Source: Lachnospiraceae bacterium
GTDB taxonomy: Bacteria; Bacillota; Clostridia; Lachnospirales; Lachnospiraceae
Length of the DNA: 32,740 bases
Assembly: GCA_016281605.1 (NCBI GenBank)
Contig: JAEEJA010000097.1
Coordinates: forward strand, 1-32,740
Direction: 5' to 3'
The translations under genes and the position numbers were made by a program. This document shows positions 5,246 through 14,730 of this stretch, piece after piece (within the stretch, counting starts at the first letter, position 1; every line of letters begins with the position of its first letter). The notes beneath the pieces were generated by a model, which did no database searches, was not told the DNA's origin, and saw only the letters and a program-made list of their open reading frames with translations.

Positions 5246-6463
5246 TTACTCAGCAGGTGTTTCCTCTGTAGCTTCAGACTCTTCTACAGCTGTTTCCTCT
5301 GTAGCTTCAGACTCTTCTGCAGCTGCTTCCTCTGCAGGTGCTTCCTCAACTGCTTCCTCTGTAGGTACCGGAACCTCTACCTCTTCATCTTCTCCATTAT
5401 CCTGATCCATGAGAAGCGCCTTTATACTAAGAGAAATCTTATGATCTGTCTCATTGAAATCAACAACCTTAGCTTCGATTTCCTGATTTATAGAAAGCAC
5501 ATCATCCGGCTTTTCAATATGATTCTTTGAAATCTGTGAGATATGAAGGAGTGCATCAATTCCATCTTCAAGCTCGATAAATGCACCAAACTCAGCCATA
5601 CGAGCAACCTTACCCTTAACTACGGTACCCTTAGCGTACTTCTGAGCTGCATTGATCCAAGGATTTCTTTCAGGGAACTTAAGTGTAAGAGCGATCTTCT
5701 GTCCCTTAATATCCTTAATAAGTACTTCTAACTCCTGACCTACCTTGAATACCTTCTTAGGACTCTCAATACGTCCCCAACTCATCTCTGAGATGTGAAG
5801 AAGTCCATCAACTCCGCCAAGATCAACAAATGCACCGAACTCAGTAAGGTTCTTAACTGTACCGGTTACAACATCACCTACGTTTAACTTAGAAATCACT
5901 TCATCATGAATTCTCTTCTTCTCAGCAATTACAAGCTGCTTTCTGTCACCAATAATTCTTCTCTTCTTTGGCTGGAACTCGATAAGTACAAACTGAACTT
6001 CCTGTCCTGCGTACTTAGATAAATCTCTTTCAAATGTATCTGAAACAAGACTTGCAGGAATAAACACTCTGGTTTCCTCAACGATTACGCTCAATCCACC
6101 TGTAAGTACTTTATCAACTGTAGCTGTAAGTACTTCCTGATTATCAAAAGCTTCCTGAAGTCTTTCATAACTCTTTTCCATAGCAAGTCTCTTGTAGGTA
6201 AGTAAAACCTGTCCCTCGCTATCGTTTACTTTGAGTACCTTAGCCTTCATAGGATCTCCCACTTTAACCTTAGTAGTAAGATCAATACCATCCTGATTGC
6301 TGTACTCTTTACGTGTGATGATTCCGTCACTCTTGTAACCGATGTTTAAGATGATTTCATCCGGCTTAACCTCAATTACTTTTCCATCTACAACCTGTCC
6401 ATTGTGGATTGTTACTAATGATTCTTCAAGCATTTGTTCAAATTCATTGTTCTGTTCTGACAT
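5246..6463 (-). CDS. rpsA: Ribosomal protein S1 homologue, four S1 domains
   Basis: A 405-residue RNA-binding protein with four S1 domains at about residues 23-91, 110-178, 197-263 and 280-347. Domains 3 and 4 carry the typical TEFGAFVDL...GLLHISE and AEFGAFIEL...ALLHIS signatures. After residue 355 comes a 50-residue acidic tail of E/A/T/P with an 11-residue tandem duplication. Firmicute S1 homologues are shorter than the six-domain E. coli S1; this fits that class and should bind mRNA or the 30S subunit. An AAGGAGG site lies 9 bases before the ATG. Its start overlaps the end of ispH by 20 bp, recalling the fused IspH-S1 proteins of some clostridia. It is last in the block and followed by a terminator. 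Confidence 0.93.
   Translation of the reverse strand: MSEQNNEFEQMLEESLVTIHNGQVVDGKVIEVKPDEIILNIGYKSDGIITRKEYSNQDGIDLTTKVKVGDPMKAKVLKVNDSEGQVLLTYKRLAMEKSYERLQEAFDNQEVLTATVDKVLTGGLSVIVEETRVFIPASLVSDTFERDLSKYAGQEVQFVLIEFQPKKRRIIGDRKQLVIAEKKRIHDEVISKLNVGDVVTGTVKNLTEFGAFVDLGGVDGLLHISEMSWGRIESPKKVFKVGQELEVLIKDIKGQKIALTLKFPERNPWINAAQKYAKGTVVKGKVARMAEFGAFIELEDGIDALLHISQISKNHIEKPDDVLSINQEIEAKVVDFNETDHKISLSIKALLMDQDNGEDEEVEVPVPTEEAVEEAPAEEAAAEESEATEETAVEESEATEETPAE
5258..5323 (-). repeat. 33-bp tandem duplication in the rpsA acidic tail
   Basis: Two adjacent 33-bp copies (5258-5290 and 5291-5323) differ at very few bases and encode repeats of the type EESEATEETAV. They lie wholly within the C-terminal acidic tail of the S1 homologue and keep the reading frame. 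Confidence 0.85.
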
Positions 6464-7304
6464 ATGATTGAACCTCCTTAATTATTTTGTTTGGGGTTGA
6501 AGCCCCTGCTGTAATACCCACGCTACGAAAAGATTCTAGATCGACTAAATCCAGGTCATCAAGTGTCTGTATAAAAAATGTATTCGGACATTCAGATTTG
6601 CAAATATCATAGAGTTTCTGAGTGTTCGAACTATGTTTTCCACCGATTACCAACATAGCTTCAGAACCCTTTGCAATTAACCTTGCTTCGCTCTGTCGTT
6701 CTTCGGTAGCGTTGCAAATTGTATTCATAACTTCCACATTGTAACAAATTTCTTTCAAAATATCAACTATATATTTAAATTTTCTATGATTAAATGTGGT
6801 TTGAGCTACTATTACTATCTTTTTATCCCCTAAATCAGGAAAATTACGTGCTTCATCCTCGTTTTCAACGATAATTGCGGTATCTTTACACCATCCGTTT
6901 ATACCATCAACCTCAGGATGATTCCTGCTTCCTATGATAACTATCTGCGCGCCTTCTCTATACTTATCATAAGCAATTTTATGAATCTTACTTACAAATG
7001 GACAAGTAGCACTTACTATACCTACTCCCATACTCTCAAGCTCATCCATAACATCCTTCCTGACACCATGTGAACGTATAATTACCACGGTATTTGAAGG
7101 GTCTGTAATATCAGATGGTGATTCGATTACATCTATTCCTTTTTTTCTCAAGTCATCAACCACAAGTTCATTATGAATTATGGGGCCAAGAGTATAAATC
7201 TTTTTCCCATTTGATTTTTTACTCTCATCCAGACACATGTTTACCGCTCTCTCAACACCAAAGCAGAAACCTGCGCTCTTAGCAAGCATTATCTTTCTTT
7301 CCAT
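6444..7304 (-). CDS. ispH: 4-hydroxy-3-methylbut-2-enyl diphosphate reductase
   Basis: A 286-residue iron-sulfur enzyme that makes IPP and DMAPP in the last step of the MEP isoprenoid pathway. The three cluster cysteines are C14 (AGFCFGV), C101 (SATCPFV) and C197 (TICNAT). Substrate-binding histidines H44, H79 and H129 and the TTF segment (169-171) are in place. GGAGAAAAAC precedes the ATG. It is 47 bp after cmk and overlaps rpsA by 20 bp. Confidence 0.96.
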   Translation of the reverse strand: MERKIMLAKSAGFCFGVERAVNMCLDESKKSNGKKIYTLGPIIHNELVVDDLRKKGIDVIESPSDITDPSNTVVIIRSHGVRKDVMDELESMGVGIVSATCPFVSKIHKIAYDKYREGAQIVIIGSRNHPEVDGINGWCKDTAIIVENEDEARNFPDLGDKKIVIVAQTTFNHRKFKYIVDILKEICYNVEVMNTICNATEERQSEARLIAKGSEAMLVIGGKHSSNTQKLYDICKSECPNTFFIQTLDDLDLVDLESFRSVGITAGASTPNKIIKEVQSYVRTEQ

Positions 7305-7351
7305 GTTTTTCTCCGTTTTAAAGGCTTTAAATATATATTATACAACTGTAG

Positions 7352-8023
7352 TTAAACCTTAGAATTATAGATATCCATCAGTGTTTTCACAACCTCGTCA
7401 ATCCCCATATCAGAGGAGTCAACAAGGATTGCATCATCAGCCTGCTTAAGAGGCGCTATGGTTCTGTTCATATCCTGTCTGTCTCGCTCCTCTATATCTT
7501 TCTTAATCTCGTCGAAACTGCACTCTTCTCCTTTTTCTATGAGTTCCTTATATCTTCTCTCTGCTCTTGCGTCTGAGCTGGCAGTAAGATAAATCTTTAA
7601 AAATGCATCGGGAAGTACATTGGTTCCTATATCCCTTCCGTCCATGATTACCTTTTTTTCTACGCTTAAGTTTCTCTGAAGAGAAAGGAGCTTTTCTCTG
7701 GTGGCAGTATAAGTTGCTATCTTAGATGTTACACGACTTACTTCAGGAGTCCTTATAAAGGCATTTACATCCTCTCCGTTAAGGTAAACCACCTGTACAC
7801 CGTCCTTGTAATCAATAGTCACCTCAATATCCTTTATGATCTCGGATACCTTTTCTTCATCTTCATAGTCTGCTTCACTTCTAATCACAAAAAGTGCTAT
7901 AGCTCTGTACATGGCACCGGTGTCAACATAAATATAACCTGCTTCCTTGGCAAAAAGCTTTGCTATAGTGCTCTTTCCCGCTCCTGCAGGTCCGTCAATT
8001 GCAATACTCATATTCTTTTTCAT
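7352..8023 (-). CDS. cmk: Cytidylate kinase
   Basis: A 223-residue NMP kinase that phosphorylates CMP and dCMP. The P-loop GPAGAGKS is at residues 11-18, YVDTGAMYRA follows, and VIMDGRDIGTNVLP is the conserved middle motif. ARAERRYKE and EIKKDIEERDRQDMNR are typical of the C-terminal half. The ATG at 8023 is chosen because the conserved domain begins at once; the GGAGG at 8036-8040 is rather far (12 bases). An upstream in-frame start at 8068 would add residues unlike the family; an ATG at 8011 lacks a site. It sits between the flavoprotein and ispH in the usual clostridial order. Confidence 0.94.
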   Translation of the reverse strand: MKKNMSIAIDGPAGAGKSTIAKLFAKEAGYIYVDTGAMYRAIALFVIRSEADYEDEEKVSEIIKDIEVTIDYKDGVQVVYLNGEDVNAFIRTPEVSRVTSKIATYTATREKLLSLQRNLSVEKKVIMDGRDIGTNVLPDAFLKIYLTASSDARAERRYKELIEKGEECSFDEIKKDIEERDRQDMNRTIAPLKQADDAILVDSSDMGIDEVVKTLMDIYNSKV

Positions 8024-8106
8024 TTTTCTACCATTCCTCCATGCTTTTCTTAATTCTTTTTCAATCAAAGTGTATTATGTAAGTTTTTAAACATTTTTTA
8101 TACATC

Positions 8107-9429
8107 CTAATCCAAACTACCGGCGCTTATACCGGCCAGATAACCCGTACTCCATGCTATCTGCAGATTAAAACCTCCTGTAAGTGCATCCACATCCAAA
8201 ACTTCTCCTGCAAAATACATATTTGAAACAAGCTTTGACTCCATAGTCCTGGGGTTAATCTGTTTTATGTCTATTCCGCCGTTTGTTATTATAGCCTCTG
8301 TAAATCCTCTGGTATTTTTGATATTAAAGCGCATATTTTTAAGAACCTTTAATAATCTCTGTCTTTCCTCACGGCTTATGCTATTAACCTTTTTATCGGG
8401 TTCTATATCAGCCATTTTTATCACAATCGGTATCATACCGGATGGAAGAAGTTTATGTATGCTGTTTTTAAATTCAGCATTCTTTTTTTCTTCAAAATCC
8501 CTTAGTATTCTTGCATCTAATTTTTCTTCGCTTAGGGCCGGCTTTAAATCTATTAAAACATAAGCTTCTTCGACTTCTTTTCCCTTTTTTTCCAGATTTC
8601 TTACTGCTTTGTTATAGTACTCTGAAGCAGATAAAACCAGAGGTCCGCTTACTCCAAAGTGAGTAAAAAGCATCTCCCCCTGCTCTGTATATATTTTTTT
8701 ATTATTTATAAATAGTGTTAATGCGACGTTCTTAAGTGATAATCCCGACATTGAGGAAGCTTCTTCCTCCTCATAAACCTCAAATGGCACTAGTCCCGGT
8801 TTTGCCTTATATATGTTATGACCAAAATTCTTTGCAAATCTGTAACCATCACCTGTAGAACCGGTGCTCTGATATGAAAAACCACCTGTGCATATTATAA
8901 GTCTGTCACACTCGTACTTATTTCTATCGGTTTTAACTAAAAATCTGTTATTGTTCAATTCATCATTTTCATGAGAGGATATATCACTTGACGTTTTTTT
9001 GCTTTCTTTATCTACAATTTCTATCTCTTTTACTGTAGAATTATACTGAAATTTTACCCCTCTTTTTTCACATGCATTTGTAAGAGTTTTTATAACATCT
9101 GATGAATGATTGGAAAGAGGAAACACCCTGTCTCCCCTCTCTATCTTTAATTTCAGTCCTTCATTTTTCAAAAAATTCTGCATAGATTCAGAGCTCCATG
9201 CATTAAATGCACTGAATAAAAACCTTGGATTTGTAATGACATTTTTAATCAAATTATCATTATCGGAATCATTGGTTATATTACATCTGCCTTTTCCGGT
9301 TATATATATTTTTTTACCTGCTTTTTCATTCTTTTCAAGAACTGTTACTTTTGTATCCTTACACTCCGAAGCTGCAATTGCTGCCATAAGTCCGGCTGCT
9401 CCGGCACCGATTATAATTATATTTATCAA
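8107..9429 (-). CDS. HI0933-family NAD(P)/FAD-dependent oxidoreductase
   Basis: A 440-residue flavoprotein of the HI0933/YhiN family. The dinucleotide-binding IIGAGAAGLMAA is at the N-terminus, followed by KKIYITGKGRCNITN, LIICTGGFSYQSTGSTGDGY in the middle, and FAGEVLDVDALTGGFNLQIAWSTG-like sequence at the C-terminus, all typical of the family. The physiological substrate is not known. It starts with TTG at 9429 (GGAG with a short spacer). The 110 bp upstream, between it and pgsA, is AT-rich with a small palindrome AGCCTA/TAGGCT at 9508-9521 and no clear promoter. Confidence 0.9.
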   Translation of the reverse strand: MINIIIIGAGAAGLMAAIAASECKDTKVTVLEKNEKAGKKIYITGKGRCNITNDSDNDNLIKNVITNPRFLFSAFNAWSSESMQNFLKNEGLKLKIERGDRVFPLSNHSSDVIKTLTNACEKRGVKFQYNSTVKEIEIVDKESKKTSSDISSHENDELNNNRFLVKTDRNKYECDRLIICTGGFSYQSTGSTGDGYRFAKNFGHNIYKAKPGLVPFEVYEEEEASSMSGLSLKNVALTLFINNKKIYTEQGEMLFTHFGVSGPLVLSASEYYNKAVRNLEKKGKEVEEAYVLIDLKPALSEEKLDARILRDFEEKKNAEFKNSIHKLLPSGMIPIVIKMADIEPDKKVNSISREERQRLLKVLKNMRFNIKNTRGFTEAIITNGGIDIKQINPRTMESKLVSNMYFAGEVLDVDALTGGFNLQIAWSTGYLAGISAGSLD

Positions 9430-9539
9430 CTTTTACTCCGATTACTGGTATTATAAATATTATAAATAATTATTATTATAAATTAGTTTTTGATTATAAA
9501 TATATCAAGCCTAAGTAGGCTCGAAAAAAATTGAATGAA

Positions 9540-10085
9540 TTAGAAATCCTTACCCATAACTTCCCAGTTTTTATATAGATAATCAATAAGTGATATCACT
9601 GTAAGTGCAGTGGCAGCTATTATAAGCACAAACTCAATAGTATTTACTACCGGATGATTAATATTTAGGATTAATACTATAGACATAATCATCTGAACAA
9701 CAGTCTTAACCTTACCCCACCAACCGGCAGCTATAACAACGCCCGCGTCAGAAGCTACAAGTCTGAAACCACTGATGATAAACTCTCTTGCTATTATTAT
9801 GATAACAGCCCACGCCGGCATAGGACAGCCGGGCACTACTAAAAAGCAAATCAATGCAGATGAAACCAAAAGCTTATCTGCCAAAGGATCCATAAACTTA
9901 CCGAAATTGGTAACTAATCCTCTGCTTCTTGCAAGATGACCGTCTAAAGCATCTGTCGCTGAAGCTATGCAAAATATGGCTTCGGCTATGTAATTATTGT
10001 AAGGTATGCTGTCTACCAACATAAATACCACAAAGAATGGTATCATAAAAACTCTTAAAACCGTAAGTTTATTTGGTAAATTCAT
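9540..10085 (-). CDS. pgsA: CDP-diacylglycerol-glycerol-3-phosphate 3-phosphatidyltransferase
   Basis: A 181-residue integral membrane enzyme making phosphatidylglycerol phosphate. The CDP-alcohol phosphatidyltransferase signature is complete: D45, D48-G49, A52-R53, G62, D66 and D70 with the canonical spacing. About four to five hydrophobic segments are visible (for example residues 10-24, 72-84, 92-106, 125-140, 147-165). AAGGAG lies before the ATG. It directly follows rimO, a common pairing in Firmicutes. Confidence 0.95.
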   Translation of the reverse strand: MNLPNKLTVLRVFMIPFFVVFMLVDSIPYNNYIAEAIFCIASATDALDGHLARSRGLVTNFGKFMDPLADKLLVSSALICFLVVPGCPMPAWAVIIIIAREFIISGFRLVASDAGVVIAAGWWGKVKTVVQMIMSIVLILNINHPVVNTIEFVLIIAATALTVISLIDYLYKNWEVMGKDF

Positions 10086-10124
10086 TATTTCATCTCCTTA
10101 AGCCTTAGTATAATCATGTTTATA

Positions 10125-11480
10125 TCATATAACTTCACCTATCAAATCATAACCCTTTGCTTCTATTATTTCAACCCTAACAAAATCTCCGGACTCGAGA
10201 CGACCGTCGAAATTAACGAAAACAAGGCCATCAACATCAGGTGAATCCATATAACTTCTTGCTACATAGACATCATCCCTTGGTATATACCCTTCTATAA
10301 TTACGGGCATTACATCCCCTATATGCTCTTCATTTGCCTGAAATACTATATTTTGTTGAAGTTCCATGATTTCATCACGTCTCTCTTCTTTAAGCTCCTG
10401 TGAAATCTGATCTTCATATAAAGCAGCCGGCGTATTTTCTTCCTGTGAATAAGTAAAAACTCCGAGTCTGTCGAATTTCATCTCTTCTACAAACTCTCTT
10501 AAAATCAAGAAATCTTCTTCTGTTTCACCCGGAAATCCTGTAATAAGTGTAGTTCTTATTACAATATCAGAAATATTATCCCTCAAAAGCTTTATCTTTT
10601 GCCTTATCTCACTGTTAGTGGTTCTTCTTCCCATCCGTTTTAAAACATTATCGGATGCGTGCTGTATAGGCATATCTATATAGTGACATACCTTTGGATT
10701 GTTTTTCATCTCATAGATAAGTTCATCATAAATTTCTTCCGGATAGCAGTATAACACTCTTATCCATTGAACTCCCTGAAGCTTTGAAAGCATGGAAATC
10801 AGTGTATGAAGGCTTTTCTTGCCATACAAATCAGTTCCGTATATAGTGGTCTCCTGAGCAACTAAGATAAGCTCCTTAGCTCCTTGATTCACCAGGTGAT
10901 TTGCCTGCTCCATGATTTTTTCAATTGGCACACTTCTGTAATTACCTCTAATCTTTGGAATAACACAGTAAGTGCAGTGCTTATTGCAACCTTCAGCAAT
11001 CTTTATGTATGCGCTGTATCCGCCCGAGTGCATCTCATCGTAAACAGGCGCTTCAACAGTTAAATTAATATCATTAATATACTCTAGTACACTGTATGTA
11101 TCTTCTCCATTCAAAGATTCCGACACACTTCTCTTTTTCAGTTCTTCCAGAGCATTTACAAGATCAGGCGCTGCAGTGGTTCCAATTATTGCATCCACTT
11201 CAGGTATCTCCTGCTTTATTTCTACATGGTACCTCTGAGCCATACATCCGCATACAATAAGATACTTACATGTATTTTCCTTATATGTTGCCATATCCAG
11301 TATAGTTTCTATGCTTTCTTCCTTAGCACTGTCTATAAAGCAACATGTATTAACAACTATCGTTTCAGCTTCTTCGATATCATCGATTATGGAATAATCG
11401 TTGTTTTTTAAATGCTTTATCATTATTTCACTGTCAACAAGATTCTTGTCGCAGCCTAGTGAAACAAAGAAAATTTTCAT
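10125..11480 (-). CDS. rimO: Ribosomal protein S12 methylthiotransferase RimO
   Basis: A 451-residue radical SAM methylthiotransferase that modifies an aspartate of ribosomal protein S12. MTTase-domain cysteines C10, C46 and C79 bind one cluster, and C165-xxx-C169-xx-C172 binds the radical SAM cluster. A TRAM-like domain closes the protein. The sequence SLGCDKNLVDSE identifies RimO rather than MiaB. The ATG at 11480 is preferred over one 12 bases upstream because GGAGGTACCT sits exactly before it. The organism's other methylthiotransferase, miaB, is in the same block at 19782. Confidence 0.95.
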   Translation of the reverse strand: MKIFFVSLGCDKNLVDSEIMIKHLKNNDYSIIDDIEEAETIVVNTCCFIDSAKEESIETILDMATYKENTCKYLIVCGCMAQRYHVEIKQEIPEVDAIIGTTAAPDLVNALEELKKRSVSESLNGEDTYSVLEYINDINLTVEAPVYDEMHSGGYSAYIKIAEGCNKHCTYCVIPKIRGNYRSVPIEKIMEQANHLVNQGAKELILVAQETTIYGTDLYGKKSLHTLISMLSKLQGVQWIRVLYCYPEEIYDELIYEMKNNPKVCHYIDMPIQHASDNVLKRMGRRTTNSEIRQKIKLLRDNISDIVIRTTLITGFPGETEEDFLILREFVEEMKFDRLGVFTYSQEENTPAALYEDQISQELKEERRDEIMELQQNIVFQANEEHIGDVMPVIIEGYIPRDDVYVARSYMDSPDVDGLVFVNFDGRLESGDFVRVEIIEAKGYDLIGEVI

Positions 11481-11524
11481 AGGTACCTCCAAAACTAAAA
11501 GCGTTTTTTAATTCTTAAATGTAT

Positions 11525-12361
11525 TTACAGATAGTAACTTACACAATTATAAAGTAGCATTGCAATTGTCATAGGACCAACTCCGCCCGGAACCGGAGTT
11601 ATAGCTCCTGCAACACTTTCAACAGAATCAAAGTCTACATCTCCGCACAGATGACCATCTTCCATTCTGTGAATACCAACATCAATAACAGTTGCACCTT
11701 CTTTAACATAAGAAGCATCTATCATCTTAGGCTTTCCTACTGCTGCTATAAGAATATCAGCTCTCTTACAGATTTCCTGTAAGTTTTTAGTATGTGAATG
11801 GCATACAGTTACCGTTGCATTTTCCCTAAGCATAAGAAGTGCCATAGGCTTTCCTACTATATTGCTTCTTCCTACTATAACACACTCTTTTCCATCTGTT
11901 TCAACATTACTTCTCTTAAGAAGCTGAACTATACCGGCCGGAGTACAGGATACATAGCCCTTAGTACCGATACTTAAACGTCCTACGCTTTCAGGATGGA
12001 AGCCATCTACATCCTTATCCGGAGATATAGCCTTTATTACCCTGTCTTCATCTATGTGCTTAGGAAGAGGGAGCTGAACAAGTATTCCATTAACCTCATC
12101 ATTAGCATTTAACCGGGCTATTAATTCAAGGAGTTTCTCTTCTGTTGTATCCTCCGGAAGCTCGTAAGATAAGGATTTTATACCTACATACTCACATCCC
12201 TTTTTCTTATTATTTACATATACACAGGATGCAGGATCACTCCCTACCAGAACAACCGCAAGACAAGGATACTTTCCCTCAGCATTGAGAGCCTTTACCT
12301 GTTCCTTAAGTTCATCCTTTATAATACCTGATATTTCTTTTCCGTTTATGATTTTAGCCAT
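11525..12361 (-). CDS. folD: Bifunctional methylenetetrahydrofolate dehydrogenase/cyclohydrolase
   Basis: A 278-residue FolD, interconverting 5,10-methylene-, methenyl- and 10-formyl-tetrahydrofolate. The catalytic YVNNKKKGCEYVGI segment, ILVQLPLPKHID, DKDVDGFHP and the nucleotide-binding VGRSNIVGKPMALLML are all present, and PGGVGPMTIAMLL closes the protein. ATGGAGGAAAACATG shows that the second ATG (12361) is the start, the first overlapping the GGAGG site. It follows the uridine-kinase-like gene by 25 bp. Confidence 0.96.
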   Translation of the reverse strand: MAKIINGKEISGIIKDELKEQVKALNAEGKYPCLAVVLVGSDPASCVYVNNKKKGCEYVGIKSLSYELPEDTTEEKLLELIARLNANDEVNGILVQLPLPKHIDEDRVIKAISPDKDVDGFHPESVGRLSIGTKGYVSCTPAGIVQLLKRSNVETDGKECVIVGRSNIVGKPMALLMLRENATVTVCHSHTKNLQEICKRADILIAAVGKPKMIDASYVKEGATVIDVGIHRMEDGHLCGDVDFDSVESVAGAITPVPGGVGPMTIAMLLYNCVSYYL

Positions 12362-12386
12362 GTTTTCCTCCATATTTCATTACATT

Positions 12387-14048
12387 TTAATCATTAAAGA
12401 ACACTGAACCACCCACAAACTCCCTTAAAAGCGAATTCTTAGGGATATTGTCGCAATTAACTCCCACAAAATAATCTAAGAATTTTAACAGTCTTTTTGC
12501 TTCTTCATACTCCGGAGCGCTTTTCGGAATACCAAAGAGTATCGCCTCTGCGTAAGGCTTAAGTACAGCAAGTTCATAGATAAGAGATGAGTTAAACATC
12601 ACATCAGCATCTTCCTGGAATGGGAAGATGAACTTATCTTCTCCTCTTCTGACAGAACCCCATCTTCTGATAGTTTCTATAGCTGATATACCTCTGGTCC
12701 TGTTATCACGAACCATACGACGTATAAGTCTACCGTCTGTTGTGGATATTCTGTTGTGTTCATCAACATTTATCTGTGTTAATGCGCTTATATAAATCTT
12801 AAATTTGCTTTCCTTTGGTAGGGTATATGAAATCTTTTCATTCAGACAATGTATACCCTCTATAACAAGTATATCATTCTCGTCAAGCTGGAGGAAATTA
12901 CCATGATACTCTTTTCTTCCTACAAGGAAGTTAAATTCCGGCATTTCAACCTTTTCACCTGACAAAAGTCTCTGCATATCTGAATTGAATTTCTCTATGT
13001 CGAGAGCCTCTAAGCACTCAAAATCAAAATTTCCGTTCTCATCCCTTGGAGTCTCACTTCTCTCCTTGAAATAATTATCAACAGCTATAGGATGAGGTTT
13101 AAAGCCTAAAGCTCTTAGCTGAACTGATAATCGATGTGAGAATGAAGTCTTTCCGGAGGATGATGGTCCTGCTATCATGACAAACTTTACGTTGCCCTTC
13201 TTTGCTATTTCAGAAGCAATATCTGCAATCTTTTTCTCTTGAAGTGCCTCCTGCACAAGCATAAGGTCATTTATCTTACCCTGGGATACTATTTCATTTA
13301 ATATGCCTACAGTATCAACATTCATAAGGGAACTCCACTTAGTTGACTCTTTTAGGGTATTAAATAGCTTCTTTCTCTCTTTATAGTTTTGAACCACCTC
13401 AGGTGCGCGCTTATTGGGCATATTAATAAGGAATCCATCCTCATACCTTTGAAGTTCGAAGTACTTAAGCACACTTGTGGATGATGGCATGTAGCCATAG
13501 AAGTAATCCTCAAAACCTGCCAAAGAGTAAATATTTACCTTTGAAACTCTTCTGAATTCGAAGAGTCTGCTTTTTCTGTCCATCTTATAATTCTTAAAAA
13601 GCTTAATAGCAGCATCATTGGCAATTGCTCTCTTATCGAATTTCATATCAAGTCTTACAAGCTTTCTCATGCCAACTTCAACATCCTTTATTATCTCATC
13701 AGTAAGTTCTAAGCCCTCTACCTCACAGAAAAGACTGTCTCCGAGAGAATATCTTACATAGATATTCTTAATTTTATCTTTATAGTTGTCATAAAAACTC
13801 TTTAACATGAGAAGTATCATGCCTCTGACATATGTTCTGTGCCCGCTGGATGTTTCGGTTGTTACAAAGGAAATATCGATATCGGGTTCAATGTACTTAT
13901 TTAACTCAATAAGCTTAGCGCCCCTTCTGGCGAGTATTATATCATGATCGTATTTATCCTGATAATCCTTCGCAATGTCTGCATATGTTGTTTCTGAATC
14001 GTATGTTTTTTCTTCTCCATCAACTTTTAAACTTATGCTGTAGCTCAT
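12387..14048 (-). CDS. Uridine kinase-like nucleoside kinase with TGS domain
   Basis: A 553-residue fusion. The N-terminal 60 residues resemble a TGS domain, followed by a region like the second additional domain of threonyl/alanyl-tRNA synthetases (to about 230). The C-terminal half is a phosphoribulokinase/uridine kinase P-loop domain with GPSSSGKT at 294-301 and DILVIEGIHCLNE. This architecture is a known but poorly characterised clostridial family; the phosphate acceptor is not established. The start overlaps the trmK end by 29 bp and has a GGGGG-containing site. Confidence 0.88.
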   Translation of the reverse strand: MSYSISLKVDGEEKTYDSETTYADIAKDYQDKYDHDIILARRGAKLIELNKYIEPDIDISFVTTETSSGHRTYVRGMILLMLKSFYDNYKDKIKNIYVRYSLGDSLFCEVEGLELTDEIIKDVEVGMRKLVRLDMKFDKRAIANDAAIKLFKNYKMDRKSRLFEFRRVSKVNIYSLAGFEDYFYGYMPSSTSVLKYFELQRYEDGFLINMPNKRAPEVVQNYKERKKLFNTLKESTKWSSLMNVDTVGILNEIVSQGKINDLMLVQEALQEKKIADIASEIAKKGNVKFVMIAGPSSSGKTSFSHRLSVQLRALGFKPHPIAVDNYFKERSETPRDENGNFDFECLEALDIEKFNSDMQRLLSGEKVEMPEFNFLVGRKEYHGNFLQLDENDILVIEGIHCLNEKISYTLPKESKFKIYISALTQINVDEHNRISTTDGRLIRRMVRDNRTRGISAIETIRRWGSVRRGEDKFIFPFQEDADVMFNSSLIYELAVLKPYAEAILFGIPKSAPEYEEAKRLLKFLDYFVGVNCDNIPKNSLLREFVGGSVFFND

Positions 14049-14730
14049 ATATAGCCCCCTTTTCTTCTTCTAAAGATTTTAATCTTAGTTTTTGCCCCTC
14101 TGTATCCTGATTCTTTAAGAATTCTGATACCTGTTCTATTCTTTTTAGCTCACTTTCAAGATATGATTTTAGATAATCGTCTTTATTATCTATGAGATAC
14201 TTTCCATATACGTATTCATACTCATGCTCAAAACCAAGCTTTTCCCCATTTTTATCAGGCACAGCATGTATTATTACATAATACTTACCTGCCTCGTAAA
14301 GCATAATCTCCTTGTCTATAAAAAAACCAAGCTCATGAAGATAGTGCCTTACTTCTGACTGATCTGACTGTGGCGAAAGTATAAGCTCCTTTACACCTGC
14401 AAGCTTTTCCTTACCATCATTTAGAATCCTTTTTATTAGCATACCGCCCATACCGGATATGATTATTCCATCTGCTTCACCGGGATTAAGTGCTTTAAGT
14501 CCATCAGAGAGCCTAAGCTCTATGCTGTCTGAAAGGGAGTACTCCTTTACATGTTCCTCTGCTAACTTTAATGGTCCCTCTTTCACATCCATAGCTATAG
14601 CTTTTTTTATCTTTTCAGACTCCAAAAGATAAATATCTGTAAATGCATGGTCACAGCCAACATCAGCTATGACAGCAGAGGTGGTAACACACTCTGCTAT
14701 CTGCTTTAATCTATTTGATATATTAATCAT
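14020..14730 (-). CDS. trmK: tRNA (adenine-22-N1)-methyltransferase TrmK
   Basis: A 236-residue SAM methyltransferase that makes m1A22 in tRNA of Firmicutes. The SAM motif VADVGCDHAFTDIYLLE begins near residue 22, and GIIISGMGGMLIKRIL with LILSPQSD are the family-defining middle motifs. The ATG overlaps the rpoD stop by one base (TAATG), and the 3' end overlaps the next gene by 29 bp, so expression is coupled to rpoD. Confidence 0.92.
   Translation of the reverse strand: MINISNRLKQIAECVTTSAVIADVGCDHAFTDIYLLESEKIKKAIAMDVKEGPLKLAEEHVKEYSLSDSIELRLSDGLKALNPGEADGIIISGMGGMLIKRILNDGKEKLAGVKELILSPQSDQSEVRHYLHELGFFIDKEIMLYEAGKYYVIIHAVPDKNGEKLGFEHEYEYVYGKYLIDNKDDYLKSYLESELKRIEQVSEFLKNQDTEGQKLRLKSLEEEKGAIYELQHKFKS

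Noticed and set aside
5174-5530. Plus-strand open frame opposite the rpsA tail
   Set aside because: It starts in the terminator and is the complement of the Glu/Ala-rich tail; Cys/Phe/Leu-rich low-complexity translation.
9508-9521. Small palindrome AGCCTA/TAGGCT between pgsA and the flavoprotein gene
   Set aside because: Six-bp stem with a 2-base loop; on the coding strand no T-run follows, so a terminator call is not supported.
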